DNA of 64,000 bases from Elysia crispata (taxonomy: Eukaryota; Mollusca; Gastropoda; Plakobranchidae). Position 1 is the stretch's first letter. Each line of letters opens with the position of its first letter. Position numbers and translations under genes: made by a program. The stretch is taken from contig JAWDGP010007341.1 of the NCBI GenBank assembly GCA_033675545.1, positions 347,501 to 411,500 on the forward strand, read 5' to 3'. Shown piece by piece: positions 12,872-29,930 of this stretch. Below the pieces are notes generated by a model. It was not told where the DNA came from and ran no database searches. It saw only the letters and a program-made list of their open reading frames with translations.

Positions 12872-14289
12872 TTTTGTTTTTTTGGGAGGGGGGGGGGGAG
12901 GGATTACAAGCTTTGGTAGTGCATTGATAACTAGTAACCATAGGAATCAAATTAAAAAATTGTCTTATACCCATACTTGAACTTTTTGATGATTCTTATA
13001 TTATACACATGTGTAAATGAACAATCGCCCGCCCCTTTTTTTTTAAATAAAAGAAATGGTGGGGTAGCAGGGCCAAGACGTGCTGATACTTTCTGTTATT
13101 TGCCAACTTTGATTGTATTCTAGTAATCTGCACCATGTGTTCTTAAATTTCTCGGGTCTCTCTTTCAAAGATAAAACCTAATGGCCTTGAAGACCTCTCG
13201 TTGCTGATTCTGTAGGCGAAAACTTGAAATCGCACGATGCATCTTATAAAGGCCTATTGAATCTTTTTTTAAAATTTTTAAAATTTTTAACAAATATTTT
13301 CTAACTGCATTTGTATATATCTTACACCTGTAGTTTTTTGTTTACTTCCATAATCTTCTTCTTTACGTGTCACAACAGCTGTTGCAGGCATCGATGGTGA
13401 TAGCTCTCCAGCCCACTGTATAAATTTTATTCTCAGATAGGTAAGTAAGTTCGTTAGTTCGATGGATACATTAAGGCCATCAATTCAAGGCAAGTTGCTC
13501 TTCGCCCACACCCTCATCTTCTTCCTTCAAATTTTCCGCAGGGCATGAGTTCTTACAAACCACCTCTTCTACTAATATTGCCAAGAACTTCTTGTCTTTT
13601 TCTGATTATTTTCATCATCGAGCGCTGCACTTCCACAAGTTTATTCACTTCGTTATTGGTTTCTTCTTCTATCCAGATTATTTTCACCAATCATTCTACG
13701 ATCCATAATTCCATAGTTTCCAGTATTTCCTCAGAAGGTTAAAGATATTCCAGAGTTCACAATCGTACGGGAAGAGTGATCACATTTACGATTTTAAAAA
13801 AATGTTTTTTTCGTCCAGAGAAATTTTTCTATTTAAGATGGGTCTCACTTCACTAAGTATAAACTTATTCATTAAAATGCATTGCATTTCCTGATTTCTG
13901 TGTCGGGATGTTACAGTAACTAGTAACAGAAGATATTTGATTTGGTGAACTATTTGATTTGATCTCCTGTACAGCTCTCGTGACATGAGAGTAATTTGTC
14001 TTTTTTGTTTTTCGATATAACCATGCATTGTCTTTTCTTACTTATACCCAGATGATTTTTTTTTTTTTTTTTGAGTTTGCTGCTCTGCCGCGAGAATTAA
14101 ATCTCAAACAGAAACAATATGTCGTCAATAATGACGGTGAATAGTAGAGATAATTATTTTCTAGAGTGTCCTCCCCAAAAACTCATCTCAGAGCGATTTT
14201 ACACTTAGAAATCTTATTCACAAAGAAAATGATATTGAAAATGATATTATTACATAACATGTAGAAGCATTAATGCATACAAGAACATT
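12872..14289. other. Non-coding stretch, no gene recognised
   Basis: AT-rich with homopolymer runs. A 65-codon plus frame (13545-13742) and an 80-codon minus frame (13786-14028) show no domain or splice support. Confidence 0.4.
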
Positions 14290-15150
14290 GTTTCACATTT
14301 AACTAATCTAAAGGTGGAAGTAAGCCTTTTCTGAATGTATGTCTCTCAGTTGCTGTGGTAGGCTGGTCCAGATTTTGGGTGCAGTAGCACTGATAACTTT
14401 TTCGCCTTACCGGTACCGGTAATGTTTAGATCGAGATCTTTTTACACCGAGAAGTCTTTTTTTCCCAGTCGAATAAAGGGAGTGTGATTGTCAGATAGTG
14501 GGAAAAAAAGGATATTTAAACATATGTTTAGGTGTAGAGATATTAAGACATTGATAACAGATAATCAAAGTCTTATACTTAAGGTGTGGTTTTACTGGTA
14601 GTCGGTGTAGAGGAGAGGTATTACTTGGTCCCGCTTTTGTTTGTCTGTTATTATTCTAACAGCACTATTTGGCATCTTTGTAACCCTTACGAGGTGTCAT
14701 CAGCGAAATTCAAATATAATGATTACAATAGTCAAACCTTGAAAGAATAAAAGCTGATGCAAAGGTCTTTCCTGATGCTTCGCTCATCAGAAATTTTGCC
14801 ATAGCGCCCATTTTCAGCAGATCATACTATAAATATTTCATTTTACACAAGAATCCATCAATATCGGTAACTCATTGCATGTATCTACAAACACTCAAAG
14901 ATTTTTAGCTTCATTAATAAAAGTTACTTCATCATGTCCTATATCTACATGTTTTAGCCTATATCATTGTTTTCAGTTAATTTCTGACATCAAATAGTAA
15001 CTGCTCAGTTTTGTCGACAAGCTGAAGCTTGTTTGCGACCACCCAGTTCTGAACGTCATTAACACAAGTTTCAGATACAAGTTGTTCCCAGCCCGCATGA
15101 TGAGACTGATTAATAAAGCTGAGTATCAGCGAACTTGGGATTCTCTAAAC
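14290..15150 (-). mobile_element. Decayed CR1/L2-like non-LTR retrotransposon, 3' part of reverse transcriptase
   Basis: Read on the minus strand across frames, the order of conserved LINE motifs is preserved. A polymerase active-site relic FADTQLY lies near 15115-15140, apparently having lost one Asp of the usual ADDTQLY. Then come C..DVQNWVVANKLQL..KTE (about 15000-15070), NL.VFVD, a conserved S/DERSIRKDLC helix, a relic of the SRLDYCN motif, a PLLYRLPV-like stretch (about 14580-14640), LKYKTLIICYQCL (about 14545-14590), and finally ATAPKIWTSLPQQLRD (about 14342-14390). The last motif is the familiar C-terminal signature of CR1/L2/jockey-type elements. Many stops and shifts make it an old, dead, 5'-truncated copy. 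No poly-A or short-repeat tail is clear at the 3' end near 14290. Confidence 0.8.
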
Positions 15151-15694
15151 CGTGGGCGCCTACAATTGAACGGAGAGGCTTGCCTTTATCTGCAGCAATT
15201 CAGAGATCCTTAAATATTGTCTAAATAGCTGATCTTTTGAAAAATGTGTTGTAACAGTATTGTACCTGATAATTTATTATTTTTTTTAATATAACTTTTG
15301 CTTCGGCCATTACCACATGGCATTTGTGATATTGAGCAAAGGCTACTCCGATATTTTGCTTTTATAGCACATTTGTTTTGATGGAACTATCAGATCTTTT
15401 TCTTAAATTTGCATGTTGTCAATAATATCTCTATAAATAGTCAATATATTGGCTAAACAGTTCTTTTCGGCAAGACGGCGCTCTGCTTTAACCTGCTTCA
15501 TTTGTAAGGTCTTCCAAGCTAAAGGTCGAGAGGTTGTAATAATTTTCCAGAACCATAGCGATCAAAAAGCTCACTTAATTTGGAATTATAAGTCAAGGCC
15601 ATATCATTACTGTTTACAATTGATGATACAATTTTCAGAAGATCAGCATGAAAAAGTAGCTTCATCAAATTTCATGTTCCTGAAACCTTAAGTT
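15151..15694. other. Non-coding stretch next to the LINE relic
   Basis: AT-rich. The 80-codon plus frame at 15449-15691 is unrecognised and without splice or domain support. Some of this may be further decayed LINE sequence, but no motif is readable. Confidence 0.35.
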
Positions 15695-15699
15695 CTCTT

Positions 15700-15900
15700 T
15701 GCCCGTATTCAAAACAATTTAACGATATCGTTAAGTTGTCGTTAACTGGCTAACGCATGCGTTAATTTAACGACGCATGCAGCAGACAAATTTTCGCTAA
15801 CGGCATGTCGTTAGGTTATCGTTGGGGAGGGGGGGGGGGGACTTTTTAAATAGAGCTAGCGATCACGTTAACGATAGATTCAGGCCTACCCTAAAATTTT
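15700..15900. repeat. Patch dense in TAACG/CGTTA palindromes, possible MITE
   Basis: Within about 170 bases the pentamer TAACG or its complement CGTTA occurs about ten times, including the palindromes TTAACGATATCGTTAA (about 15719-15734) and TAACGCATGCGTTA (about 15751-15764). A G-rich run lies at 15823-15840. The arrangement resembles a short foldback element, but I could not define matching ends or a target-site duplication. Confidence 0.45.
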
Positions 15901-18207
15901 TACGATCGCTTTAATGGACTTTGGTGACGAACACTTTCCAATCGTTTTGGTTACCAAGGAAGTTTTTCTCTCCCAATATGGTGACTTTGGGGGCGTTTGC
16001 AAAAGACAGACTTAATGCACTTTTTTAAATTTTTTAAATATACTTTGTAATAGATCTAGATCTAGAAAACAGTTGAATAAAATCTGATGTCTATTTATTA
16101 CTCAGCTGCAATTAACATAAAATGATCAATTGTGAGTGAATGGTACAATTGAAAAAGAAAAAAAAAAAGGATGGAAAGGGGGAAAAATCTATCGACAATA
16201 CTATGAGTTCAGTTACTGTAGTCTTAGATCTACAGAAGTGATCTGAAATGTAGACTAGCCTGGACTTAGATCTAGATTGAAAATTCGATCTTGTCAAGTG
16301 CGCTAATAAAAAAAAAAGATTCCAAGTTTAATGTTTTGCAAACATGATCTACAAACACTACAGAATCTAGGAATTTGGAAGTAGTGAATAATGAAAAGAC
16401 TAAACCTACATGTAGTTTAAGTCGAAAAAAAAAAATACGGCAATAGAATACGGCATGTAAAATTGCAATAACAATTAAAATATAAAAAAAAAACTTGAGA
16501 AATATTATTTTTGTTTTTCTTGTGTATGTGTGTGTTAGTATTTGAAAAAAAAACAACCAACAAACTGATAGTGATAATGCTAAGGAGAGTGAAAGACAGA
16601 AAGCAAAGGAGGAAGCGAGGGAGGCTGTTGAGATCTAAAGTAAGACCAATGATGTACTTTGTCACAAAACTGTTAATATAATTTATATACTATATAAGAG
16701 CTAACTTGGATTTCAAGTTGGTACTTGTACTAATACTAATTCTTTTGTCTGCTAAGAGGGAAAGAAAGAAGAAGAAGGAATGGAGGGATTGAGTTAAAGA
16801 GGGAGAGATAGTGTTTCTCTCTCACCACTTTAAATTCTAATTCGACACAAAACTAGTGCAGTAATAGGAAATACAAGTACTAAACAGGATATCAAGAGTA
16901 AGTATTTATAAAGATATCGCATTTACCAAACTGGGTCCAGCCTTTGTCTCATGCTTCAATTTATTTTAAAATCAGCGTTAAAGTGAAGAAATGAATCATT
17001 TACTGATAAATAGGACTTGAATAAAGTCGAATATAGTATCTAGGCTACTTAAAATCTAGTCCTGTCTATCACACTCGTTGCAAAATCTTTCTTAATAAAA
17101 TAGGTTTTTACACAGTTTCAAGACAAAGATTATAATTTTTTATTGAAAACATCATTAAAAACGTATTACATGATTGTAGTAGGTCTACTATTGCATGTAA
17201 AACTATAATCATTTTCAGAGCTCTCGCCTAGATGTCTACAATTGACTTAAACTTTTTTTTTCTCCTTTCAGTTCTTGCAGTTGCAGTATTCTTAAAAGGT
17301 GTAAAAAAAATTGACACGGACAGATCGTCATTCAGCTGATTGATACTTTTATAGTTTTGATAATTCTACTTATTTATCTTTTTTCCCTCTTCAAGTTCTT
17401 CGTTCTATTTTATGAAACCGGTAAAGCGAGATTTCGGCGGACCTCAGACGAGGAGAGCTACCCCCACTTTGACTTAAATGTGACGTCTTAACAGAAGTCC
17501 ACTGGAGATTTCAGTTATGCTTCCAAGCCGGCTCCAGAGAGTTCAGAGCAGAATCTAGACAATCATCGTAGCTTTCCGACGCGTACCTGTCGACCAGTTG
17601 GGGGTGTCAACTCGTACCTATTTTCATGAACTAATTTATGTTTTAATTAGACTTTTTAAAACTGAAAGTTCAGAAAAAGTTTGACTGACGATCAAAATAA
17701 TGGACCGTAAAATTAACTTTAAAAAATCTAAATGTTATCAAATTTCATGCCCAGAGATCATTGGAGGTAGCCTAATGAAGTTTCAATTGACAGAAGTTAA
17801 ATTTTCAGCTAAATAGGCTTTCCGATTACTGGTAGCCTATATATTGCGTTTGTTAATGTTTATAAAAACTTCAACATATGTTTCTTTGTAAGATTTTAAA
17901 AAAGCAGGCATTGTTAAATCAACTTAGTTACAGTATGGTACAAAGGGACATAACTATGTACTACATAACAAAAACCTCAGGAGTGCTTATTAAAAATCCT
18001 TCCACATGTCTCTCCGGACCAGAGGCGAGGAAGAGAGCGGTTTTAAAATAAAATAAAACGTGTCAGAAATAAATCATGACATATTATTCTCTGTCCCCAC
18101 ACCGGACTACAGTGTTATTTTTTTTTTACTTGAGTTATGCTTAAATGCACATAAAGACTCAACATCTTGGCATATTTTATGCACATGTATATATTATGCC
18201 TGAAAAT
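15901..18207. other. Non-coding stretch, no gene recognised
   Basis: AT-rich, with TAGATCTAGATCT motifs near 16050-16070 and 16265. A slightly more GC-rich interval at 17400-17640 has no usable open frame on either strand. Confidence 0.4.
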
Positions 18208-18209
18208 TA

Positions 18210-18243
<34 letters not shown>

Positions 18244-18308
18244 TAAATATATAAATATATATATATATATATATAAATATACATTATATATATATATATA
18301 TATATATA
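18208..18308. repeat. Poly-A then (AT)n microsatellite
   Basis: An A run of about 20 followed by about 80 bp of AT/TA dinucleotide with AAAT interruptions. Confidence 0.93.
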
Positions 18309-18546
18309 ATTATGCAGACATTTGACAAAAATATTTTGCCTATGTACAAAACTACGACAAAATGGATGACAAGGATGAAAAAGTTGTACATGTATTGTCC
18401 GCTATTTCAGTATTTGATAGGGAAAGTGCAGCTTGGTCATTTTATTGATAATCAAATTTTCAAAAAGATGTGTTAAATTCACTTACCCTCAATGAGAAAG
18501 AAGTCATTCGTTCTGGCTTTCTATTGGACTCAGAATCTATTTCTGC

Positions 18547-18600
<54 letters not shown>

Positions 18601-18631
18601 TATAGGTATATATATATATATATATATATAA
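18547..18631. repeat. Compound (TG)n(TA)n microsatellite
   Basis: (TG)10 passes directly into (TA)n, interrupted once by GATTATAGG. The 71-codon minus frame across it is an artefact. Confidence 0.93.
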
Positions 18632-19120
18632 TAGAGAAATCACCAAAAACTGAATCCACCTGTTGATGTTAATCTCAAATCCATGCTGAAAGTGATTATC
18701 TTGACCTCGAAGTATAATTACTAAAACAGTGATGAAGCAATCCACAGGTTACAGAGAAGAATAGAAGGTGGGGATCTCAACTCAAAATCTTGGAAACCAC
18801 TAAACTTTTCGCAACACACCAAAAATAAAAACCATCGCGCACCAGGAAGCACACTATTAGAGTGTAATACAATTACACGACTATCAATTCCTTATATTGT
18901 ACGTCTCAAACATTGAAAGAGGCAGAAATCTGAGAAAAACAAACACATCACATGAGGCTACCTTCAGAGCCGCTTTTAACAGGAATAAGGGGTCTTGTAA
19001 TGTTTAAATGTGTGGGGAGTCCTCAGCTTACTAGGAACACTTTACTAGAGGTTGTGTTCCCTAACCCTAACCTCGGAGAAGGCAAAAACCACGGAATTCT
19101 GCGCATCCGCGGAAAATTGA
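18632..19120. other. Non-coding stretch between microsatellites
   Basis: No gene recognised. The motif CCCTAACCCTAACC near 19060 is two telomere-like units only and is treated as coincidental. Confidence 0.4.
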
Positions 19121-23282
<4,162 letters not shown>

Positions 23283-25109
23283 TTAGAAAAAACTTAGAAT
23301 AACCTTCCTGAGCGGACCTGGAATGTTCAGGCTATAAACGTTGCCCATATGATGCCTGCAGGACACCCAGACCTGGTGAGAGCAACACCTCTGAAGAGAC
23401 CACGGCACTCTTGTCGCCGCTTCGTATTCTCGCAACATCTTATCCAGCACAGGATTTTCTTGTGACAACTCTACGTCACCCTTCACCTCGACGTATTTCT
23501 TCATGGACGCTAAACCAGAGGTGAACTCTGCATAGGCTAAAACCAAGGAAGGTTGGGACATGAACTTCATGACATAGAGAAAGTATTTCAGGTCTGTCTT
23601 TGTGAGTGAGGGTTTTTCTTGTGAATTCCTGATGGTCTTATCGAAAATTAGGGAAGTCCACAAAGAAAAGGGCAGTATGTTGATGGCGTAGACAGCGTTT
23701 AGATTCAAGCCAGGAAGACACCAAGAGCCTTCGCTATCAGCGTCAACTCCATAATGAAGTATTAGTCTCAGGATAGGGTAGTTGATGAATGAGACGGAGC
23801 GCGAAGAAAAAAGAGAATGAAGCACTGTGCCACTGTGATAATAGAAAGGAGGAAACAATGAAGTGTCTAAATATGGCTTGAATTTGCCCAGATAGCCAAG
23901 ATCTGCTCCGTGTCTCAGTAAGAGCTCAATACACTTATAACAGTACTCATCCACATGGTCGGTTACGAGAGGATCCTCAAATGCGTTCGCTTTCAGCAAA
24001 TGAAAATTACTAACAAGGCAGTGGCTTGCAGAGGAGTAAGGTCCCCTACCAAATGCCGTACTGTGTTCAGCATCCCTTAGCTTGCCCTCAATGAGTATCT
24101 CATCCACGTTGGGGTCAGCGCCCGCTTTGAGTAGTAACAAAAGTGTCGCGAGTAAGAAAGGACCCCTTTGATTCATGCTACATCCAGCACCATGATGGCT
24201 CAGCAGGCTGTGCAGTGGGAATGTTCTTGATGGTCTCAAAGAGTTCACATCCAAACCATGACGTAACAGAATAGATGTAATCTCCACCATTGCTTCATAC
24301 TGTTTAAGGGTCATGCAGTTGCTGTAAGAGTAGAGCACATGGAACAGATTCATACCCTGGAAGACTTTGGTCAAGTCATCTAGCCTCCCATCACGCAGGA
24401 CAATATCAACACACTCTGGGGCTGACATCCTCAGAGCACACTCAAGTGCCTCCTTCTTGCCTGGATCTTCCCTCAGTAGGACCCTAAGTGCCAGGGGAGA
24501 GTTGGCCTTACACGCCAGAGACAAGTAAGCAGGAGAAATGCTGCCTTGCCGATGTAATTTTGAATAATTCCTGCCCTGATTCTTGGTATGCACTTGCCAG
24601 AAGTCTAACAGTAAGCGGACACATTCTACATGGGAGAAAAGAGCAGCAAGGTCTACTGGAGTCATCCTCTTGCTTTTTTCCTCTTTCTCCAAACTTGGAG
24701 TATGCTCTGTGCTTTTATTCTGCGCCAGTGCATAATATGCATTCCAGTCCAGAACCACAGGTTCATTCTGGTATTTAAGTTCTTGCACCACAGTTGATAT
24801 CAGCGACTTGTACCCAAGACATGCTACTAGGTGAAGGTATGGCCAGGTAGTTGGTTCATGAGGAGCTTTGAAAAGACCGCGGTTGAGTAACAGAAGCAGA
24901 GCAACAATGTTGTTCTCTAAAATGCAGTGATGTATCAGATCAAAGTTGTATTCGTCCTTCCAACTGATAATGAAATCCGCGCCACACTTGCTCAGTCTAG
25001 CCTTGAGATCAGTAGAGTCGAACTGAAGACTTATTGCTTCAAGTAACAATCCCAAGTTTTTACTTGGAGTGCGAATCAAGTCTGGATGATGATTACTCTG
25101 TTTGGACAT
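23283..25109 (-). CDS. Ankyrin-repeat and SOCS-box protein (ASB-like), 608 aa, single exon
   Basis: Likely substrate-recognition subunit of a Cullin-5/Elongin-BC ubiquitin ligase, by family knowledge. Degenerate ankyrin repeats are spread over about residues 55-470, with recognisable pieces such as YLHLVACLGYKSL, TPVDLAALFSHVECVRLLLDF (about 150-170), LHSLLSHHG, LLLLLKAGADPN, CIELLLRHGADLGYLG and TVLHSLFSSRS...LRLILHYGVDAD. The last 41 residues read as a SOCS box: PWSLQRCCSHQVW (BC box) followed by a Cul5-box-like NIPGPLRKVILSFF ending at the stop. The ATG is bounded by an in-frame TAA five codons upstream (25122-25124), so the start is well placed. The frame is intact without introns, unlike many vertebrate ASB genes. 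Which human ASB is closest cannot be decided by eye. Confidence 0.88.
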   Translation of the reverse strand: MSKQSNHHPDLIRTPSKNLGLLLEAISLQFDSTDLKARLSKCGADFIISWKDEYNFDLIHHCILENNIVALLLLLNRGLFKAPHEPTTWPYLHLVACLGYKSLISTVVQELKYQNEPVVLDWNAYYALAQNKSTEHTPSLEKEEKSKRMTPVDLAALFSHVECVRLLLDFWQVHTKNQGRNYSKLHRQGSISPAYLSLACKANSPLALRVLLREDPGKKEALECALRMSAPECVDIVLRDGRLDDLTKVFQGMNLFHVLYSYSNCMTLKQYEAMVEITSILLRHGLDVNSLRPSRTFPLHSLLSHHGAGCSMNQRGPFLLATLLLLLKAGADPNVDEILIEGKLRDAEHSTAFGRGPYSSASHCLVSNFHLLKANAFEDPLVTDHVDEYCYKCIELLLRHGADLGYLGKFKPYLDTSLFPPFYYHSGTVLHSLFSSRSVSFINYPILRLILHYGVDADSEGSWCLPGLNLNAVYAINILPFSLWTSLIFDKTIRNSQEKPSLTKTDLKYFLYVMKFMSQPSLVLAYAEFTSGLASMKKYVEVKGDVELSQENPVLDKMLREYEAATRVPWSLQRCCSHQVWVSCRHHMGNVYSLNIPGPLRKVILSFF

Positions 25110-28100
25110 GATATTCAGGTCTTAGCCTTTTTATCTACAGTGGATATTAGACCAGCAGACAATGAAACATTCCAAGTGACATGGTTGTATGTATTGATCT
25201 AGTATTTCCAAGAAGAAATTTAACTCATCTGTCGTTTGAGCAAATAGTATCATATGAAACTAGTGACATGTCCTTCAGCATATTTATTTGACCATCTGAA
25301 AATAAAAAGAATAACCCATTGCAAGGTTGCAGATTATGTACATGTATTATTTATCAAAGTAAGCCCCCACTATTCAGATTTGCCAAGTTTGTTTTCTCTA
25401 CGAATAGAATAAACAATAGATATTCCAGTAAAAGAACAGCTCTATCTGTACAACTGCAGTGTATCTAAGACCCGATATGATGTGCCTGTTACCTTTTGTT
25501 GCGGTCTTCTTAACCTGCATCCTAATACAGTTTTAGTTAGATCTGATGAAATTCAGCCAAGGTGAAACATCTTTAATTTTTAACTGTAGTTCGCATCCTT
25601 CTTCATTTCGCCCCACAGTTATCTAATTTCTGGGCTAATTCTTTTACTTTAACAGTTAACAAATTACATGATGCAAACTTTGTTGATTTAATTATAAGTT
25701 TGCATAGTATAATTCGTCATAACTTGACATATTTTGAAAGACCAAAATAGTTCTTTACACAGTAGTCTCCAGATAAAAAACACGCCGGATAAATGTAAGC
25801 TTCGGCTAAATGCACGCTGTAGTGGTCTGACGGATTTTTTACTATCTTATCAGTATACTCTAAACACACGTTACATCGCCGAAACGCACGCTTTAAAATC
25901 GGTAAAATGAAAGAGAAAGCCACACTTCGTGGAGGAATGACTCTCAATCTTCACACGGCATGGAGTTATGTCCCATTGCAAGTTCTGTAAGCTTAATAGT
26001 TGTGCACTGTTCACAGACACATGTATAGTTAACTGGAAGGGGAGGGAGGGAGGGCTGAATCGCTCGGTACCCTTGGGTTGGGCGATAGGCCTTGAGAATT
26101 GAAGGTACATGTACTGGTAGACCCGACGGGCTACGGGGAGGGAAGGGTTAGGGTAAGGCACAAGCAACATAGCGACGTTTCGCACACGAGTTATGTACCG
26201 TTGATCTTGAGTCACAGCGTAACTAACATGTGGTTTCCCTAGTGCCGTGTGCAAATCGGTTTGCGTTGTTTACATCGGAAGCTGCAAGCGAGCGTTAGGC
26301 CTGATCAGCAGGTGTTCAGTAGGTGGAAAAACTCACAAGCTGCCCCAGATTTACAAACTCAATAGCGATAGAAAATGTCATCTATGACTTGATCGATTCA
26401 ACAATAATTTGTTGTGATTTTAATATTACAATATTATAGCCAGGTTTCTAGCGCAGATAAATTTGAATAACAAACTACAGTACGATGAATAAGACTTTCA
26501 GCAAACTACACAACTGTCGAAATCAGTGAAATCTGCAGCAGCTGATGGTAAAACTGTCTCGGATCATATGATCGGAATGTAATGCAAGTGTGAGCATGCA
26601 GTGTATACACACTATTCACAACGTGATGGCACCAGGCTAGTACAGTACTCAGTAACATTTGAGCACCGCTAGCAGTTCAGGTAACCCTTGCATAATGGTT
26701 ATCGGCGGGAGGGCTTACATGTTTGCGAAAAGCGATTATACTACGTACCGCTAGTTAGAAGGAGTTTATGCAAATGATGTCGGTTAGCAAAAAATATAAC
26801 GTCGTAGTCTAGCTCAGGGCCCGTTAGCCCCTCTTGCGAAACCTCAGGAATAACGTAAATTATTACGTAAAATGATGTAATTTACCTGCTTAAAAACCTA
26901 AGCTTTAAACCTGCTTGTCGCGTGGTGAACATCATTTGAGCTCTCTTCTTCCCCCCCCCCCCCTCCCACCCTCTTAATGATTCTCAAAGTTGCACGCCTC
27001 ACGCCTGTTGTGGCAGTCGTATCAGTTGAACTGTAGACTTGGTTCAATGTCCAGTCCGTAAATAACTTTTTTGTTCTACAAGATTCCACCGCATTTTAGA
27101 TCTATGGAAAATATCTGAAACAGTAAATATGTCTACTCAAAAGGTTCTTAATGAATAGGAATCAAGTGGGACCCAGAGTTTTGCGGAAACAGCAAGATCA
27201 AACAGCATAATAATCAAGATCTGCAGTGATCAAGTAAAAAAAGACGGAGACGAATGTAAGATAGAAAACCTATCACGGAAAGAAATAGAACTGCCAAGGA
27301 AAAACACGTCGAAAATGCCTTTCAGGTTTGGCTGCAACAGAAAAAAGAGAAACACTCAAGGATAAATATCCTTCTTCCGAAATGGCTTGAAGTTAAGCAA
27401 GCAAAATGAACAACACGCAGTGACGCACAGTTTAGTCATTAATGGCCCTCTTAAGCCTTTTTTGAAAGAAAAGGCCACACATTTCGCTATCCAGGTGTGC
27501 AAATTTTATAGGTCATTCCGTTGTTCATAAAGTAAAAATAAATAAAGAATGAAACAAATCATAAATAATAATAATGAGAAAAAAAACAACAACAACAACA
27601 ACAACAAAAAAAACCTAATTCCCCCCCCCGAAGCAACCTAGTATCTTTTTGTAATGTAATAAGGGAAGTAATTGAACATTATTTTTTTTTTACTTTATAT
27701 AAAGACATGCACTGACTCCGAAACGCACGCTATTGAAGCCTCCTGGAGACCGTGCGTTTATCCAGAGGCTAACGGTACCGTGCATTCATAAATCGTTACT
27801 AATTTACCTACGCTGTTTCAAACTACGTTTCGCTGACGATCCATTTAAGTACCATTTGCTTATGCTTTAGAAGCTGAAAGTTAAGTGGAGATGAAAATCG
27901 TTTGTTGTTGTTGTTGTCTCCTTCAATAAATGTACCAAGCAAATGATGTCAGGTAAAATATTAATTGGCAGATAATATAGTTTGAAAGACTAACCTAATG
28001 CCGGGAAAAAAATACTTGTATGTGTGATTTTTAGATCTTTTTTTACAATGTTTAACATACACGTAGAGCCTACACTTGAGCAATCATACGCTAAAGGAGA

Positions 28101-29178
28101 ATCTATTGAGTAAAATGACCACTTTACACTCTAATTTTAAAAAAAAAAACCTCACAATTTGTGCAATAAACAAGCATCATATTCTTTCACAACATTTCTA
28201 AAATTTATCGATGAAACACAATTTTATATCCCTAAGTAGGATGAACCTATATGAACAATTTATTTGAAATCTTAGACTTTCACACTATGTTATGTAGATC
28301 TAGATCTTAGCAGGGTACATAATCTAGATCTAGATCCACGTTATATGGTGATAGTGCTCTGATACACATATTCCCAAGTGCATAATTTAAAACCATAAAA
28401 GAGAATTTAGATGTTGATCTTCATCTTATTCTTTTGCCTACTAGATCTAGATCTACATTTTTAGTATTAACTCTCTAGATATCGTGACAGTAGGCTTATT
28501 TAAATCAATGATTTTTTTCAGGTTTAATCATTTGAAAAAAAAATTGGAATAACGTTCTTTTAGCTCAAGTTTATCAATAAAATCTTACATTGTTTTTTTT
28601 TTTTTTTTTGTTTTTGTTTTTGTTTTTGTTTTTTGTTGTGTTTTTTTGCCTAGATATTGATTTAGAATCTAGACTAGATCTCATCTAGAATCTAGCTTGT
28701 TTCATTGCCAAACCACTAAAGGATGAAAATGCGAGATATTGGTTATGACTCTTGGCTCAGTAATAGTAATTATAATATGGACATACCCAAGAATTGGAGG
28801 AAGCTTGAACTAAAACTCATATATCCCAATTCATGCGATGCAGGTAACATGTCCTTTTTGTCTTTCTATTGCTCTTCGTTTTGGTTGTTATGTTATGATG
28901 GTTTCCTAAAAAGACATGCTTTTCACAAAAAATCACTATGAAACGGAACAAACTGGCTTTGACAATTAGTAACAAGGTTTACACTAGCCTATGTTTGTAA
29001 TCACTGAAATCAGGCGTTTGAACATCTAAGAAAGTAGATGTAGATAGATATAAGATAAATAATGCATTGTGTAAAAAGAATTACAAACAGAAAAAACAAG
29101 TTTTTGTGGAAGGTAACGTAAAACAGCCATGCTAGTTATTATTTAATGTCTTTATTGCTTAGCATCAACCAACAGCTA
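25110..29178. other. Intergenic region between the ASB-like gene and the tRNA
   Basis: The first few hundred bases should include promoter and 5' UTR of the minus-strand ASB-like gene; no TATA box stands out. A C run (26951-26963), (CAA)n near 27585-27606, (GTT)n near 27902-27916 and several TAGATCTAGATCT motifs (28298-28690) are present. No gene is recognised; minus frames at 25717-25947, 25871-26254 and 26898-27089 lack support. Confidence 0.4.
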
Positions 29179-29251
29179 GCCCGGTTAGCTCAGTCGGTAG
29201 AGCATCAGACTTTTAATCTGAGGGTCAAGGGTTCGAGTCCCTTATTGGGCG
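29179..29251 (+). tRNA. tRNA-Lys (anticodon UUU)
   Basis: A 73-nt cloverleaf. The acceptor stem GCCCGGT (29179-29185) pairs with ATTGGGC (29244-29250), with two G.T pairs. A-box sequence TAGCTCAGTCGG follows. Anticodon stem TCAGA/TCTGA (29205-29209/29217-29221) encloses the loop CTTTTAA with anticodon TTT at 29212-29214. The T arm contains GGTTCGAGTCC, a perfect B box. Discriminator base is G and CCA is not encoded, as normal for a nuclear gene. No intron. Confidence 0.97.
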
Positions 29252-29257
29252 AGGCAA

Positions 29258-29264
29258 TTTTTTT
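29258..29264 (+). terminator. RNA polymerase III terminator of tRNA-Lys
   Basis: A run of seven T on the coding strand starts seven bases after the discriminator base, the standard Pol III stop signal. This supports an active tRNA gene rather than a tRNA-derived repeat. Confidence 0.9.

Positions 29265-29930
<666 letters not shown>

Noticed and set aside
17400-17640. GC-richer interval considered as an exon
   Set aside because: All six frames carry stops and no splice-bounded open stretch is visible.
19055-19075. CCCTAACCCTAACC, telomere-like
   Set aside because: Only two units, surrounded by unrelated sequence; a similar single GGGTTAGGGT near 26147 is also isolated.
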